Translations under genes and position numbers: made by a program
In this document: positions 1-7,703 of the stretch, in pieces
Layout: each line of letters begins with the position of its first letter
Position numbering within the stretch: the stretch's first letter is position 1
Origin: Bacteroides sp.
Lineage (GTDB): Bacteria > Bacteroidota > Bacteroidia > Bacteroidales > Muribaculaceae
Reading direction: 5' to 3'
DNA length: 35,710 nt
NCBI GenBank assembly: GCA_014801875.1
Contig: JAAVDJ010000030.1
Span: 1-35,710, forward strand
Notes under the pieces: generated by a model
Told to the model about the DNA's origin: nothing
Databases searched by the model: none
Seen by the model: the letters and a program-made list of their open reading frames with translations, nothing else

Positions 1-384
1 GTTTGTCTTGACCGGATTGACTTTATTCGGTTGCCTGTTTCGACTTTGACGGGAGACTTGTTTTACCGTGTCTCCTTGTTTCTGTCTGTATGGCCCGGCA
101 TCTTCAGCGAAGACTGCCGGTCATTGTCCTGTGGCATTGTTGTCAATGTTCTCTCTCGCTCCCGGGTCAGCGACTCAGTGTCGTTGTTTCCCGTTTGCGG
201 TTGCAAAATTACAACAAGAATTTCCGCTCCGCAAGTGTTTTTATGTTTTACAGCATATTTTTCTTATTTTTTCTTTATAACTTATTATAACATAATGCAA
301 TCAACAAATGTTAAAATCTATTTCGTTTAGTTAATCATAGGATTTTATATTGAATTTTCTCTATATCCTGACACTAATTTTTTC
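1..384. other. Gene-free left edge with a minus-strand leader
   Basis: No convincing gene lies here. The open frames are short, overlap each other and do not resemble proteins I know. What is visible is a minus-strand promoter (204-235) and, downstream of it, a strong hairpin at 95-120: CCGGCATCTTC pairs with GAAGA, a one-base bulge, then TGCCGG. A 24-codon frame (minus, 63-137) could be a leader peptide but has no clear ribosome site. The transcript would run off the left edge, so this is probably the 5' leader of a minus-strand gene outside the window. Confidence 0.5.
204..235 (-). promoter_or_regulatory. Bacteroidota-type promoter reading left
   Basis: On the minus strand CTTG is followed by 20 bases and TAATTTTG, which fits the -33/-7 consensus of the Bacteroidota primary sigma factor. 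Transcription would start near 197 and leave the window on the left. Confidence 0.6.
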
Positions 385-416
385 AAAAAAAGGGAGACTC
401 CGTGAAGGAATCTCCC
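385..416 (-). terminator. Intrinsic terminator of marC
   Basis: A perfect 10-bp stem (392-401 with 407-416) closes a 5-base loop. On the minus strand it is followed by seven Ts. It lies 34 bases after the marC stop codon. Confidence 0.9.
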
Positions 417-449
417 CTAAAATTTATAAGAAAAAACTGTTTTTCTAAA

Positions 450-1100
450 TTACAGAAGTCCATTTCCGGCACGGATTATGTCTATTAGAATAGGTTTAAG
501 TCCGCTAACGAAACATTCAACGGCGATCACCATAAGAATAAGACCCATCAGACGCATCATTACATTGTTACCTGTCTCCCCCAGAAAATCCACAAGACGA
601 GTAGAAGCATTGAGGACAACGAAAGTGAGAAGATAAATAACGGCAATACTTCCTATCAGTATTCCTTTCATAGCCCAAGTGTTGGCATCTTCCATGAGCA
701 TAATGCCATTGGCAATAGCGCCAGGACCGCAAAGCATGGGGATAGAGAGAGGGGTGATAGATATATCTCGCGCATAGACCTTCATCTCCTCTTCCTTAAG
801 TTTTGTGTTGGAATATTGAGCATGGAGCATATCGAAGCCTATCTTTAGGATGATAAAACCGGCCGCTATGCGGAAACCGTTGGCGGAAATGCCGAAAAGA
901 GTGAAGAGCACCTGGCCTCCGACAGTGAAACAGAGGAGTATAATAAATGAGATTATTGTAGCTCTGCGCACTATCTCCTTTCGTTCCTGCTTTGACATCC
1001 CCTTTGTCATAGAAAGAAACACCGGCATTGTGCCGAGAGGATTCGTCAGGGTAAAGAAAGAGGTGAGACAAATAAATGCAAATGGAAGTAATTTGTCCAT
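450..1100 (-). CDS. MarC family integral membrane protein
   Basis: A 216-residue polytopic membrane protein of the MarC/UPF0056 family, which also includes YchE and YhgN. The family signature NPLGTMPVF is at residues 21-29, and about six hydrophobic segments follow. The half-repeat motif with PL.IPMLCGPGAI in the second half is also typical. The biochemical role of the family is unsettled; the old link to multiple antibiotic resistance was not borne out. It is the last gene of a co-directional minus-strand group after the PAP2 phosphatase, and it ends in a strong terminator. The gap to the upstream gene is 66 nt and contains a short AT-rich near-repeat tract rather than a clear promoter, so cotranscription is likely. 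Confidence 0.9.
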   Translation of the reverse strand: MDKLLPFAFICLTSFFTLTNPLGTMPVFLSMTKGMSKQERKEIVRRATIISFIILLCFTVGGQVLFTLFGISANGFRIAAGFIILKIGFDMLHAQYSNTKLKEEEMKVYARDISITPLSIPMLCGPGAIANGIMLMEDANTWAMKGILIGSIAVIYLLTFVVLNASTRLVDFLGETGNNVMMRLMGLILMVIAVECFVSGLKPILIDIIRAGNGLL

Positions 1101-1138
1101 GATATTAAGATTTTAGATATTAAGATTATAGAGTTAAT
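1101..1138. repeat. Short degenerate 7-8-nt repeat tract upstream of marC
   Basis: Read on the minus (coding) strand, the bases before the marC start run as TCTATAA, TCTTAATA, TCTAAAA, TCTTAATA, that is four near-copies of a 7-8-base word ending at the ATG. It resembles the last units of the heptamer array before cmk. Confidence 0.5.
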
Positions 1139-1166
1139 TCATGATAAATGGTCGCTTATTCTCCAT

Positions 1167-1739
1167 TCAGAAAGAGAGTGAGGCCGATATGCAGCATCCT
1201 CCATCGGAGGGGCAGGCGTTGAGTTCAAGTTCATGTTTTTGAGCGAAGGGGCGAGTATAGATAAGGGCGGATCCCGCACCTATGGCAGCTCCGGCAACAA
1301 CGTCCCACCAATGGTGTCGTTTCGAGAAAACCCTCCCCCACCCCACATATGAAGCAAGAGCATATGCAGGCACTCCAAGCTTCCATCCATAGCGACGCTG
1401 GAGGAAAGTGGCTGTTGCAAAAGTCGTTGACGTGTGGCCGCTTGGGAAAGAGTGGCGGTTGGAATGGTCCGGGCGCTCCTCCCTCACTGCATATTTAAGG
1501 ATATAGGTAGCACCGACAGTAGTCACCGCAGTGAAAGCACCCTGTTTTAGCCCCTGCCAATCCTGATCAATCAAGACTCCCGCCAAAGTCGCCACCGGCA
1601 TCGCAACCAACAAAACATCGGTAGAAGTCTTAACCCCCTTCTGAGCCGGAGTGCGATAGAAATCCTCTTCTGCATGAAGAGGGGGCGATGCGATGGCCAC
1701 CGCAAGGAGCCAGAGAAGAATAAAAGGAAGTTGCTTCAT
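1167..1739 (-). CDS. PAP2-family phosphatase with signal peptide
   Basis: A 190-residue membrane or envelope phosphatase of the type 2 phosphatidic acid phosphatase family. All three catalytic motifs are present: KYAVREERP (82-90), PSGH (99-102) and R136-x5-H142-x3-D146. The N-terminus (about 1-23, ending LHA) looks like a signal peptide or a first membrane segment. The C-terminus ends in alternating residues and a final Phe, as outer-membrane-associated proteins often do. Substrates in this family include undecaprenyl pyrophosphate, phosphatidylglycerophosphate and lipid A; the sequence alone does not choose. Its place right after a DgkA-type lipid kinase suggests a lipid-phosphate role such as carrier-lipid recycling (inference). 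Confidence 0.88.
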   Translation of the reverse strand: MKQLPFILLWLLAVAIASPPLHAEEDFYRTPAQKGVKTSTDVLLVAMPVATLAGVLIDQDWQGLKQGAFTAVTTVGATYILKYAVREERPDHSNRHSFPSGHTSTTFATATFLQRRYGWKLGVPAYALASYVGWGRVFSKRHHWWDVVAGAAIGAGSALIYTRPFAQKHELELNACPSDGGCCISASLSF

Positions 1740-1747
1740 GGGGGAGA

Positions 1748-1799
1748 AGGTTTTAGGCTCAAGGCTTGAGGCTCAAGAGGTAAGGGTTAAAGGTTAAGA
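1748..1799. repeat. Degenerate heptamer tract between dgkA and the PAP2 gene
   Basis: On the coding (minus) strand the gap reads as heptads atcttaa, cctttaa, cccttac, ctcttga, gcctcaa, gccttga, gcctaaa, accttct, then cccc and the ATG. The tract swallows the dgkA stop codon. It is the same 7-nt family as the array at 18521-18646. Confidence 0.7.
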
Positions 1800-2177
1800 T
1801 ATTAGGGAGAGGATTTTAGGGAGGAATATGATCAGACCCACAACCACTGCTCCGGTAGCAAGAAGCAAGACGGCAGCTGCTGCAAGGTCTTTTGCCCTCC
1901 CAATGAAGGGGTCATGATCGGTGGTTATCCGGTCAGCCAAAGCTTCTATTGCGCTATTGACTGCCTCAGCCGAGAGCACGGAGGTAATGCAAATAACTAT
2001 CAAACACCATTCCAAAGAGGAAATGCGGAGCAACCAACCAAGAGCTAAAGCCAAAGCAGCCGCCACAAGATGAATCCGCGCATTATGCTCGAATGCAATC
2101 AATACCTTCAGACCATGCCCGGCATATCTGAACGACTTGCCCCTCTTTCTCCAGGAAAATTGCTCTTTCTCATTCAT
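1794..2177 (-). CDS. dgkA: DgkA-type lipid kinase (diacylglycerol or undecaprenol kinase)
   Basis: A 127-residue prokaryotic diacylglycerol kinase family protein of the small, three-helix membrane type. The signature AEAVNSAIEALADR (about 70-83) followed by GRAKDLAAAAVLL contains the conserved Glu/Asn and Asp residues of the active site. Three hydrophobic stretches are visible (about 36-50, 55-70, 96-120). In several phyla this family phosphorylates undecaprenol rather than diacylglycerol, and the adjacent PAP2 gene would fit carrier-lipid turnover, but this is not shown. It starts 2 nt after the stop of the upstream lipoprotein gene, so it is very probably translated from the same mRNA. Confidence 0.9.
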   Translation of the reverse strand: MNEKEQFSWRKRGKSFRYAGHGLKVLIAFEHNARIHLVAAALALALGWLLRISSLEWCLIVICITSVLSAEAVNSAIEALADRITTDHDPFIGRAKDLAAAAVLLLATGAVVVGLIIFLPKILSLIS

Positions 2178-2179
2178 AT

Positions 2180-3769
2180 CTAATAGTCGTAATCAAACGA
2201 GAACTGATCAACATACAAGACAGCTCCAGCCCCGCCCGTGAAATAATCACCGAGTTTAGAAGCGGCACACGTAATCTGAAGATAAGTTGGCACGCGAGAG
2301 GTGCTTCTATACTCAAGTTTGATTTCAAAAGGCTGATATTCCTCCATTGTACCACTATAGACCAACTCTCCATAGGCTATTATAGAGGAAGCATCCTTAT
2401 CAAACAGCTGTTGATTCTTAGGATTAGTGCGAATTTCGAAAGGAGCTGTCCAATCGGCAAGCGCCACATATATATGGCAAGTATCCGGTTGGCCAATAAG
2501 ATTCTTGTAGTCCGCACTCGCATAATTGATATCGGCTGTCTTATACTGGAAATAACCTTTAAGCTTTGTAGGACGCAATTTCCAGGGTCTGCCGAAATCG
2601 AGAATACCGTTAGTGCCATCCACCTTCTGGAAGGACCCCGTATATATTGAGCCGGCAGCGAGTTTTCCAATACCGGCAATACCGACAAACCGGGTGTTTA
2701 GCTCGGCGGCCTGCCCGGAACCGGTCACTGTATGGTCAGTCGGCACAACATTACTTTGCCCGAGAGTGGCTGCACCGGTGTTTCCTGTGTCCCAGAATTG
2801 TTCGCCATTCTCATTCCATGGACACCATATTCTGTTGTTTTTAAGCCACCATTGATCGAAATCACCATCCGGGATATCGGCTGTGGCATCGGTTGATACC
2901 TTCATCTCATTACCGATGTTTCCATCCGCCACAGCACGCACCTCATATTCCGTAAGGGGTTCGAGATGCGATATGCAAGCTGAGAAAGCCCCCTCAGTCT
3001 GAGTCACATCTTCGGCCGGTACATCAATCCAGTCGGAAGAATCGGAAGCACGATATTGGAACCCACCCTTCATATCCGACGGACATTCGCCATATGCCCA
3101 AACCACACGACTCCAAGCATCTGCCGCAGTGGTGTTTACCAGCAATTCGGCCACATCGGCATAGATAGTCCAGTATTCAGAGCGACCATGGCAGGAAACC
3201 TCTACGCGCAATGGTTCAGTCAAATCGATTTTACCCGGTACGAGAGACGGAGTGAGAGTCGTTATCCCTTCCGGACCGAGCTTTATACGATCCAACGTCA
3301 GAGATGAGAGATCAGTTCCTTCAGGGACGGTCACCACCACACGACAAGCGGCAACATCAATAACGCTCTCCCCTATCTGACCCTCCACAGAAAAATATCG
3401 CTCGATATTCTGTTCAGCAGTGATGGTCCAGGTATAATCCTGATAACGGGACACTATCACCTGCAAAGGGGATGAAAGATTATATGAACCTTCAAGGAGA
3501 TTCACGTCGGAAGTGGCTCCGGGAGTCAATCCGAAAGCAGAGAAGCTGACATTCTCAATATCCGTAGTCTCCTCCAGATAGACAGTTGCCTTCATTTCGG
3601 CGGAATCTATAGAGGCATCGCGAGATTGCCCTACAGCTGCGAGGGCAGTAATGTTCTGCTGAATTTTGGGATATGGCAGATCATTCTTTATGCACGCCTG
3701 AACGAGACACAACATGATAAACACTGCCGGAAGGAGGAACAGAAAGATATTTTTCTTGTTATGATTCAT
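2180..3769 (-). CDS. PCMD-domain lipoprotein
   Basis: A 529-residue predicted SPII lipoprotein: hydrophobic segment 8-25 and lipobox Cys26 (VQAC), followed by IKNDLPYP, a start common to this family. Residues about 40-118 and 127-204 look like two related beta-sandwich repeats, each closing on a W-T-I motif (YTWTITA, YWTIYA). Residues 207-297 resemble a fibronectin-III-like domain, and 299-529 is a PCMD (putative carbohydrate metabolism) module beginning IPDGDFDQWW. The same C-terminal module occurs in the gene ending at 4131. Likely periplasmic or surface-exposed; glycan binding is only a guess from the domain name. It has its own leader and terminator-separated start and is followed at 2 nt by dgkA. 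Confidence 0.82.
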   Translation of the reverse strand: MNHNKKNIFLFLLPAVFIMLCLVQACIKNDLPYPKIQQNITALAAVGQSRDASIDSAEMKATVYLEETTDIENVSFSAFGLTPGATSDVNLLEGSYNLSSPLQVIVSRYQDYTWTITAEQNIERYFSVEGQIGESVIDVAACRVVVTVPEGTDLSSLTLDRIKLGPEGITTLTPSLVPGKIDLTEPLRVEVSCHGRSEYWTIYADVAELLVNTTAADAWSRVVWAYGECPSDMKGGFQYRASDSSDWIDVPAEDVTQTEGAFSACISHLEPLTEYEVRAVADGNIGNEMKVSTDATADIPDGDFDQWWLKNNRIWCPWNENGEQFWDTGNTGAATLGQSNVVPTDHTVTGSGQAAELNTRFVGIAGIGKLAAGSIYTGSFQKVDGTNGILDFGRPWKLRPTKLKGYFQYKTADINYASADYKNLIGQPDTCHIYVALADWTAPFEIRTNPKNQQLFDKDASSIIAYGELVYSGTMEEYQPFEIKLEYRSTSRVPTYLQITCAASKLGDYFTGGAGAVLYVDQFSFDYDY

Positions 3770-4014
3770 ATTAAACCTTTTATGGAATCCCCTGCAAGAG
3801 GGAAAAGGGAATACTGAAGTGGTTTAAACTTTTTACGGGGTTGTTTATTTTTATAAAGATTTCTTTAAAAAGGAGACCTCTTTGCCCGTCTTCAGCCATC
3901 TTTCGGGATGCTTTTTCACCTCCGAAATACGGCTAAATCCTAACAAAGAAAAAGTTTAATCAACTTCAATATGCAAAATTAATGTTTTAAACTGAGAAAT
4001 GAAAAACGAGGAAT
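3770..4014 (-). other. Long 5' leader of the PCMD lipoprotein gene
   Basis: This stretch contains no gene. On the minus strand TAATTTTG at 3974-3981 is a good -7 box, but the -33 region is only a T-run, so promoter strength is unclear. It implies a leader of about 195 nt, longer than usual here. I do not recognise a known riboswitch in it. Confidence 0.45.
3974..3981 (-). promoter_or_regulatory. Candidate -7 box for the PCMD lipoprotein gene
   Basis: TAATTTTG on the minus strand matches TAnnTTTG. About 20 bases upstream there is a T-run instead of TTTG. The box lies downstream of a terminator-like structure, which supports a separate transcription unit. Confidence 0.45.
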
Positions 4015-4037
4015 GAAAAAACATTTATCTAAATGTT
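4015..4037 (-). terminator. AT-rich terminator after the lipoprotein operon
   Basis: AACATTT (4020-4026) pairs with AAATGTT (4031-4037) around a 4-base loop. On the minus strand it is followed by a run of Ts. Together with the palindrome at 4043-4090 it ends the operon that starts at 10232. Confidence 0.55.
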
Positions 4038-4042
4038 ATCAA

Positions 4043-4090
4043 TGTGAAAGAGAGTGTATCAAGCCATGGCTTGATACACTCTCTTTCACA
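4043..4090. repeat. 48-bp perfect palindrome
   Basis: Positions 4043-4066 are the exact reverse complement of 4067-4090, with no spacer, centred on CCATGG. It starts 41 bases after the stop of the lipoprotein gene ending at 4131. It may act as a transcript-end hairpin or cruciform. A partial copy of its right end (ctttctttcac) follows directly at 4091-4101. Confidence 0.9.
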
Positions 4091-4130
4091 CTTTCTTTCA
4101 CATTCTTCCCTGCGGGAAGCAATTGATAAA

Positions 4131-6404
4131 TCATTCATAGACGAGCTGGAAGTCATCCAGATACATCACCGAACTGCTGCTGCCACAGAAATAATCTCCG
4201 AATTTGGATGCCGAGCAGACTATCACGAGATGGGTCGGTCTGAGAGTCTTTGCATTAGCTTTATATTCCAGAGGAATATTGACCTCATTCAATTCTCCAT
4301 CCGGACCGAATGCCTCTTTCCATGTCACCTGTCCATAGGCCACTACGGAAGCGTCATTCTTCTCAAACAATCTGCGATTTTTCGGATTAGTGCGGATTTC
4401 ATACGGTTCCGTCGTAAGGGCGACATAGATTTGTCCCTGGTCTGTGCCTCCCTCTGTCAGGCCATCAAGAATATCCTCGCCGGGACTATTCTTAATCTTG
4501 ACTTTTCCTCCGGGACGGTAGTTAGCAAAGACACGAAGCGCAGAGGGATGCGAACCATTATAAGGAGCACCGACAGATAGCACACCGTTTGTGCCGTCGG
4601 TCTTGACATAATATCCGGTAAAGATATTACCTGCCGCTATGATTCCCATAGCTTCATCAGAACCAAGACGTGCTGAATACTGACCGGAATGTACCATATC
4701 TTCAGATTTATTGGTCAAAACCTTATTGGCCGTTGCACCACCTTCATTTCCACTTCCCCAGAAGCTCGCTTCTTTATCTCCTACAGACCAAGGAAGAATC
4801 ACATTCTTTGTGCCCAATATGGTTGAGGCAGAGTAAGTTGACCAATCCTCAAAGCTTGCATTCGGAATCTCAAATACAGATTCGGTGGTAAAAGATCTTA
4901 TCTCCTCTTCCTCAAAATCATCCGCATAGGCCTTGTATTCATATTTTGTAGAAGCTTTAAGTCCGGCGGCTTTCACGGAGAAGCGAGTTACTCCTGCCGA
5001 TGCTTTTGTCAGTGAACCCGGAAGCGAAGTCCATGTATCCTGACCGGCCTCACGAATACGAATACCGAAATCAGTGACGGTATCATCATACACCGCACCA
5101 TACAGGATGGCACTGTTAGGTGTGATAGCTGTGTAATCCAGAAGATCCTCCTTACTATAAGAGCCCACAGGAGCCAAACGCTCTACTGCCTCCTCTGAAT
5201 TAGCCCAACGCAATCTCTGTTGACTGCTGTAGCCTCTTCCATCTGTCACATCAAAAGTTATGGTATATTCTTCGGAAGAAATCGGAAGAGAACGTAGATA
5301 TGAAACAGGGAAAGTCAACCAGTATTCCGTCGCATTAACCATTTCATTATCAGCCGAAGCTACATTATCTTCCGTTTCAATCATCTCCGTCATGATTTCA
5401 TCGGGAAGCAAGGAACGTCCGTCAGCTATCACGTCAAGCCCTGTCACCCCACCGATTGCAGGGAAATTACTGCTGAATGACAACCTTAGAGACGACATCC
5501 CCTTATAAGCCAGTATACGCAGCTTTATATCTGAATATTCACCTTGCGTAAGGTCAATCTGTCTTTCAAGATCAAGCAATCCCTCCCCGGAGGTAGCCTT
5601 GAAAGTCGGAGCCGGAAAAACGGTCACCTCCTCATCAATTACAGGAACTTCTACAATCTCCACCTTCACAAGAGCACCACCCTGCGTCACCTGAGAAGCA
5701 TCAGCCTTCAGTATAAACTGATAATCATGAGCACGGAGCACACCATTAATTTCGCCCTCCTTTGAAAAAGAAGTACCATCCGAGTTTTTACCTGAAAGTT
5801 TGTAATACAAATCAGTAACTCCGTTAGGCATCATAAAATACCCCTTCTTCTCACCCTTAGGGTCAGAAGAGATCATCTCCGAGTCGAAAGTAAGGGAGCC
5901 GCGTGTGTGTCCCACTTCAAGGGTCACATCAGAAACCCTATCGGCCACAAGCTCCGAGTTGACGGAGGTCAATACATTGGCAATATCGCATTTAAGCGAC
6001 ACAGCATTGTTCCCCTCCTTAACATCTACGGGGAGATAACCGTAATAGAATTTCTTGTCGAAAGAAGCGGAGACAGAATCACCGGTCCAGCCTTCGAGCA
6101 CATAATGGCCGGTCTGAAGTGCCACGTCTGCACCCTGCAGGGATGCAAGTCCGAGGAATTTACGCACAACTCCGACATTTTCTTTCTGAATATAAACCAC
6201 AAGATTATCTTCAAGGGCAGTCTGGTCGTAATCAGCCGCACGCGTCGCTACTGAAGTTATATCCCCCCTGAGCTCTGCAGAGAGACGGAGCGTACCCTCC
6301 CCTTTCTCACCAAAAGGGGACTCGGACACACACCCTTGGGCAAGGAGTGCCAAAACGACAGCCGAAGCTGAAAAAATCTTATTCAATGTTTTCATAGCTG
6401 TCAT
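4131..6404 (-). CDS. DUF4493 and PCMD-domain lipoprotein
   Basis: A 757-residue predicted lipoprotein, third gene of the operon. The SPII signal ends at Cys25 (AQGC) and is followed by VSESPF, a motif nearly shared with its two upstream neighbours (ANESPW, ASEAPF). Residues about 35-265 look like a DUF4493 domain, 420-508 like a fibronectin-III-like domain, and 513-757 like a PCMD module (starts IPNASFEDW). It shares the AAGNIFTGYY and GTNGVL blocks with the 529-residue lipoprotein. The start overlaps the upstream stop by one base (TAATG), which suggests translational coupling; Met4 is an alternative start. Likely outer-membrane lipoprotein of unknown ligand. Confidence 0.82.
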   Translation of the reverse strand: MTAMKTLNKIFSASAVVLALLAQGCVSESPFGEKGEGTLRLSAELRGDITSVATRAADYDQTALEDNLVVYIQKENVGVVRKFLGLASLQGADVALQTGHYVLEGWTGDSVSASFDKKFYYGYLPVDVKEGNNAVSLKCDIANVLTSVNSELVADRVSDVTLEVGHTRGSLTFDSEMISSDPKGEKKGYFMMPNGVTDLYYKLSGKNSDGTSFSKEGEINGVLRAHDYQFILKADASQVTQGGALVKVEIVEVPVIDEEVTVFPAPTFKATSGEGLLDLERQIDLTQGEYSDIKLRILAYKGMSSLRLSFSSNFPAIGGVTGLDVIADGRSLLPDEIMTEMIETEDNVASADNEMVNATEYWLTFPVSYLRSLPISSEEYTITFDVTDGRGYSSQQRLRWANSEEAVERLAPVGSYSKEDLLDYTAITPNSAILYGAVYDDTVTDFGIRIREAGQDTWTSLPGSLTKASAGVTRFSVKAAGLKASTKYEYKAYADDFEEEEIRSFTTESVFEIPNASFEDWSTYSASTILGTKNVILPWSVGDKEASFWGSGNEGGATANKVLTNKSEDMVHSGQYSARLGSDEAMGIIAAGNIFTGYYVKTDGTNGVLSVGAPYNGSHPSALRVFANYRPGGKVKIKNSPGEDILDGLTEGGTDQGQIYVALTTEPYEIRTNPKNRRLFEKNDASVVAYGQVTWKEAFGPDGELNEVNIPLEYKANAKTLRPTHLVIVCSASKFGDYFCGSSSSVMYLDDFQLVYE

Positions 6405-7696
6405 TAATCATTTTTAATTACGAGAATAAGTTCCTTAGAAGTTGTTCCGTTGGCGTCAGTGACGGTAAGAGTGAAAGTGTGAGTTCCATCTCCAAGAGCC
6501 GCCAGCATCGGAATGAACCCGGTGATATCGAAATTCACATCTTTCTCACCTTCCACTGAATCACCTTCCAGCAATCCAAGTCCATTAAGAGCCTCCTTGA
6601 GGTTGCCCGGCTCAACCAGGTCAAGATGACTGCCAAGACCCACACCCTCCAATTCCTCCGGAGTCAATGTAGGAGAGGTTATATCCACGACAAACTCAGA
6701 TATCCCCGACTCAGATTGTATATTCAGAACCACTGATTCACCAATGGTCACTTCGTAAGGCTCATCCAGCTTAACGTCGCCTAATGCAGTTATGACGGGT
6801 GCATCCTTTACTACAGGCTGCTCAGGCTGCTGAGGCTCATCCGGTTTTTCGCCGGGGCGCTCGGCATCCCCGAGGTTGGTGTCGCCCATACCCATATCCT
6901 CTATCGAGACCTCACCGTTTATATCAGTTGTTGTCACCGACGCATCCAGCACGACATCCATATTCAGGTTTCCGGAGTTCTCACCTTTATAATCGTGAAG
7001 CTTGAAAGTTATGCGATAATGGTTTCCGGCGGAGATATCAGAGAGAATCTTGGTCTCTGAAGTCTCAGCCCCATCAATCTTACCATGGAAAGTGGCGACG
7101 AGTGTGTGCTCATCTCCTATTGTGAAATAGCCATATCGGGTCTCTGACTTAGTGAAATTAAGCACATCAGAACTATTCTGAATCTTCACCTCCACATAAG
7201 AATCATCAGACATATGATCGGTCAACGTCGAATCAAACACAATGGAGGTCATCACATTCTTAAGGACGCACTTGATTGTGCCAATATCCGATGTAATCTG
7301 ATTTGCGCGAATCTGAAATTCATCGGAATGACCCTCATAATATGGAGTATCCCAGTTAGCAGGATATAACACATCATCCTTATCATGGGTATAGACGGCC
7401 GTTATTGTATATTTACCCTCCTCAAGCACTACGATATCAGGCATATACCCATACCAGTAGTTGTCGATCATGGCATTATCGTTGACTCGGTGGAAACTTA
7501 TATGAACATCGTCCATAACCACTTCATCGCCGGCTTTAGTCTTTATGACGTGGTCCGCCTGCACCTTCAGAGAAAAAGCGGTTTTCGCGAAAGATCCCTT
7601 CTCTTTATCTTTAGGACCTTCGAAAGGTGCTTCGGAAGCACAGGCAGCCAACAGCAATCCGGCTGCCAAAACCATATATATATTTTTTGGGCTCAT
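6404..7696 (-). CDS. DUF4493-domain lipoprotein
   Basis: A 430-residue predicted lipoprotein with lipobox Cys19 (LAAC) and the family motif ASEAPF right after it. Residues about 30-255 resemble DUF4493. Next comes a short Pro/Glu/Gln-rich linker (about 282-302) and a C-terminal beta-sandwich of about 130 residues that ends in a typical bacterial Ig-like strand pattern (HTFTLTVTDANGTTSK). Unlike its two operon partners it has no PCMD module. It starts 7 nt after the upstream gene's stop and overlaps the next gene by one base, so it is the middle gene of a coupled three-gene operon. Confidence 0.8.
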   Translation of the reverse strand: MSPKNIYMVLAAGLLLAACASEAPFEGPKDKEKGSFAKTAFSLKVQADHVIKTKAGDEVVMDDVHISFHRVNDNAMIDNYWYGYMPDIVVLEEGKYTITAVYTHDKDDVLYPANWDTPYYEGHSDEFQIRANQITSDIGTIKCVLKNVMTSIVFDSTLTDHMSDDSYVEVKIQNSSDVLNFTKSETRYGYFTIGDEHTLVATFHGKIDGAETSETKILSDISAGNHYRITFKLHDYKGENSGNLNMDVVLDASVTTTDINGEVSIEDMGMGDTNLGDAERPGEKPDEPQQPEQPVVKDAPVITALGDVKLDEPYEVTIGESVVLNIQSESGISEFVVDITSPTLTPEELEGVGLGSHLDLVEPGNLKEALNGLGLLEGDSVEGEKDVNFDITGFIPMLAALGDGTHTFTLTVTDANGTTSKELILVIKND

Positions 7697-7703
7697 GATT
7701 TTA

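Noticed and set aside
31..330. Overlapping plus-strand frames of up to 99 codons
   Set aside because: They overlap in all three frames, have no ribosome site or family resemblance, and cover a minus-strand promoter and hairpin.
4044..4580. Plus-strand frame of 178 codons starting in the 48-bp palindrome
   Set aside because: It is the antisense of the PCMD domain of the lipoprotein gene ending at 4131 and shows no protein-like features of its own.
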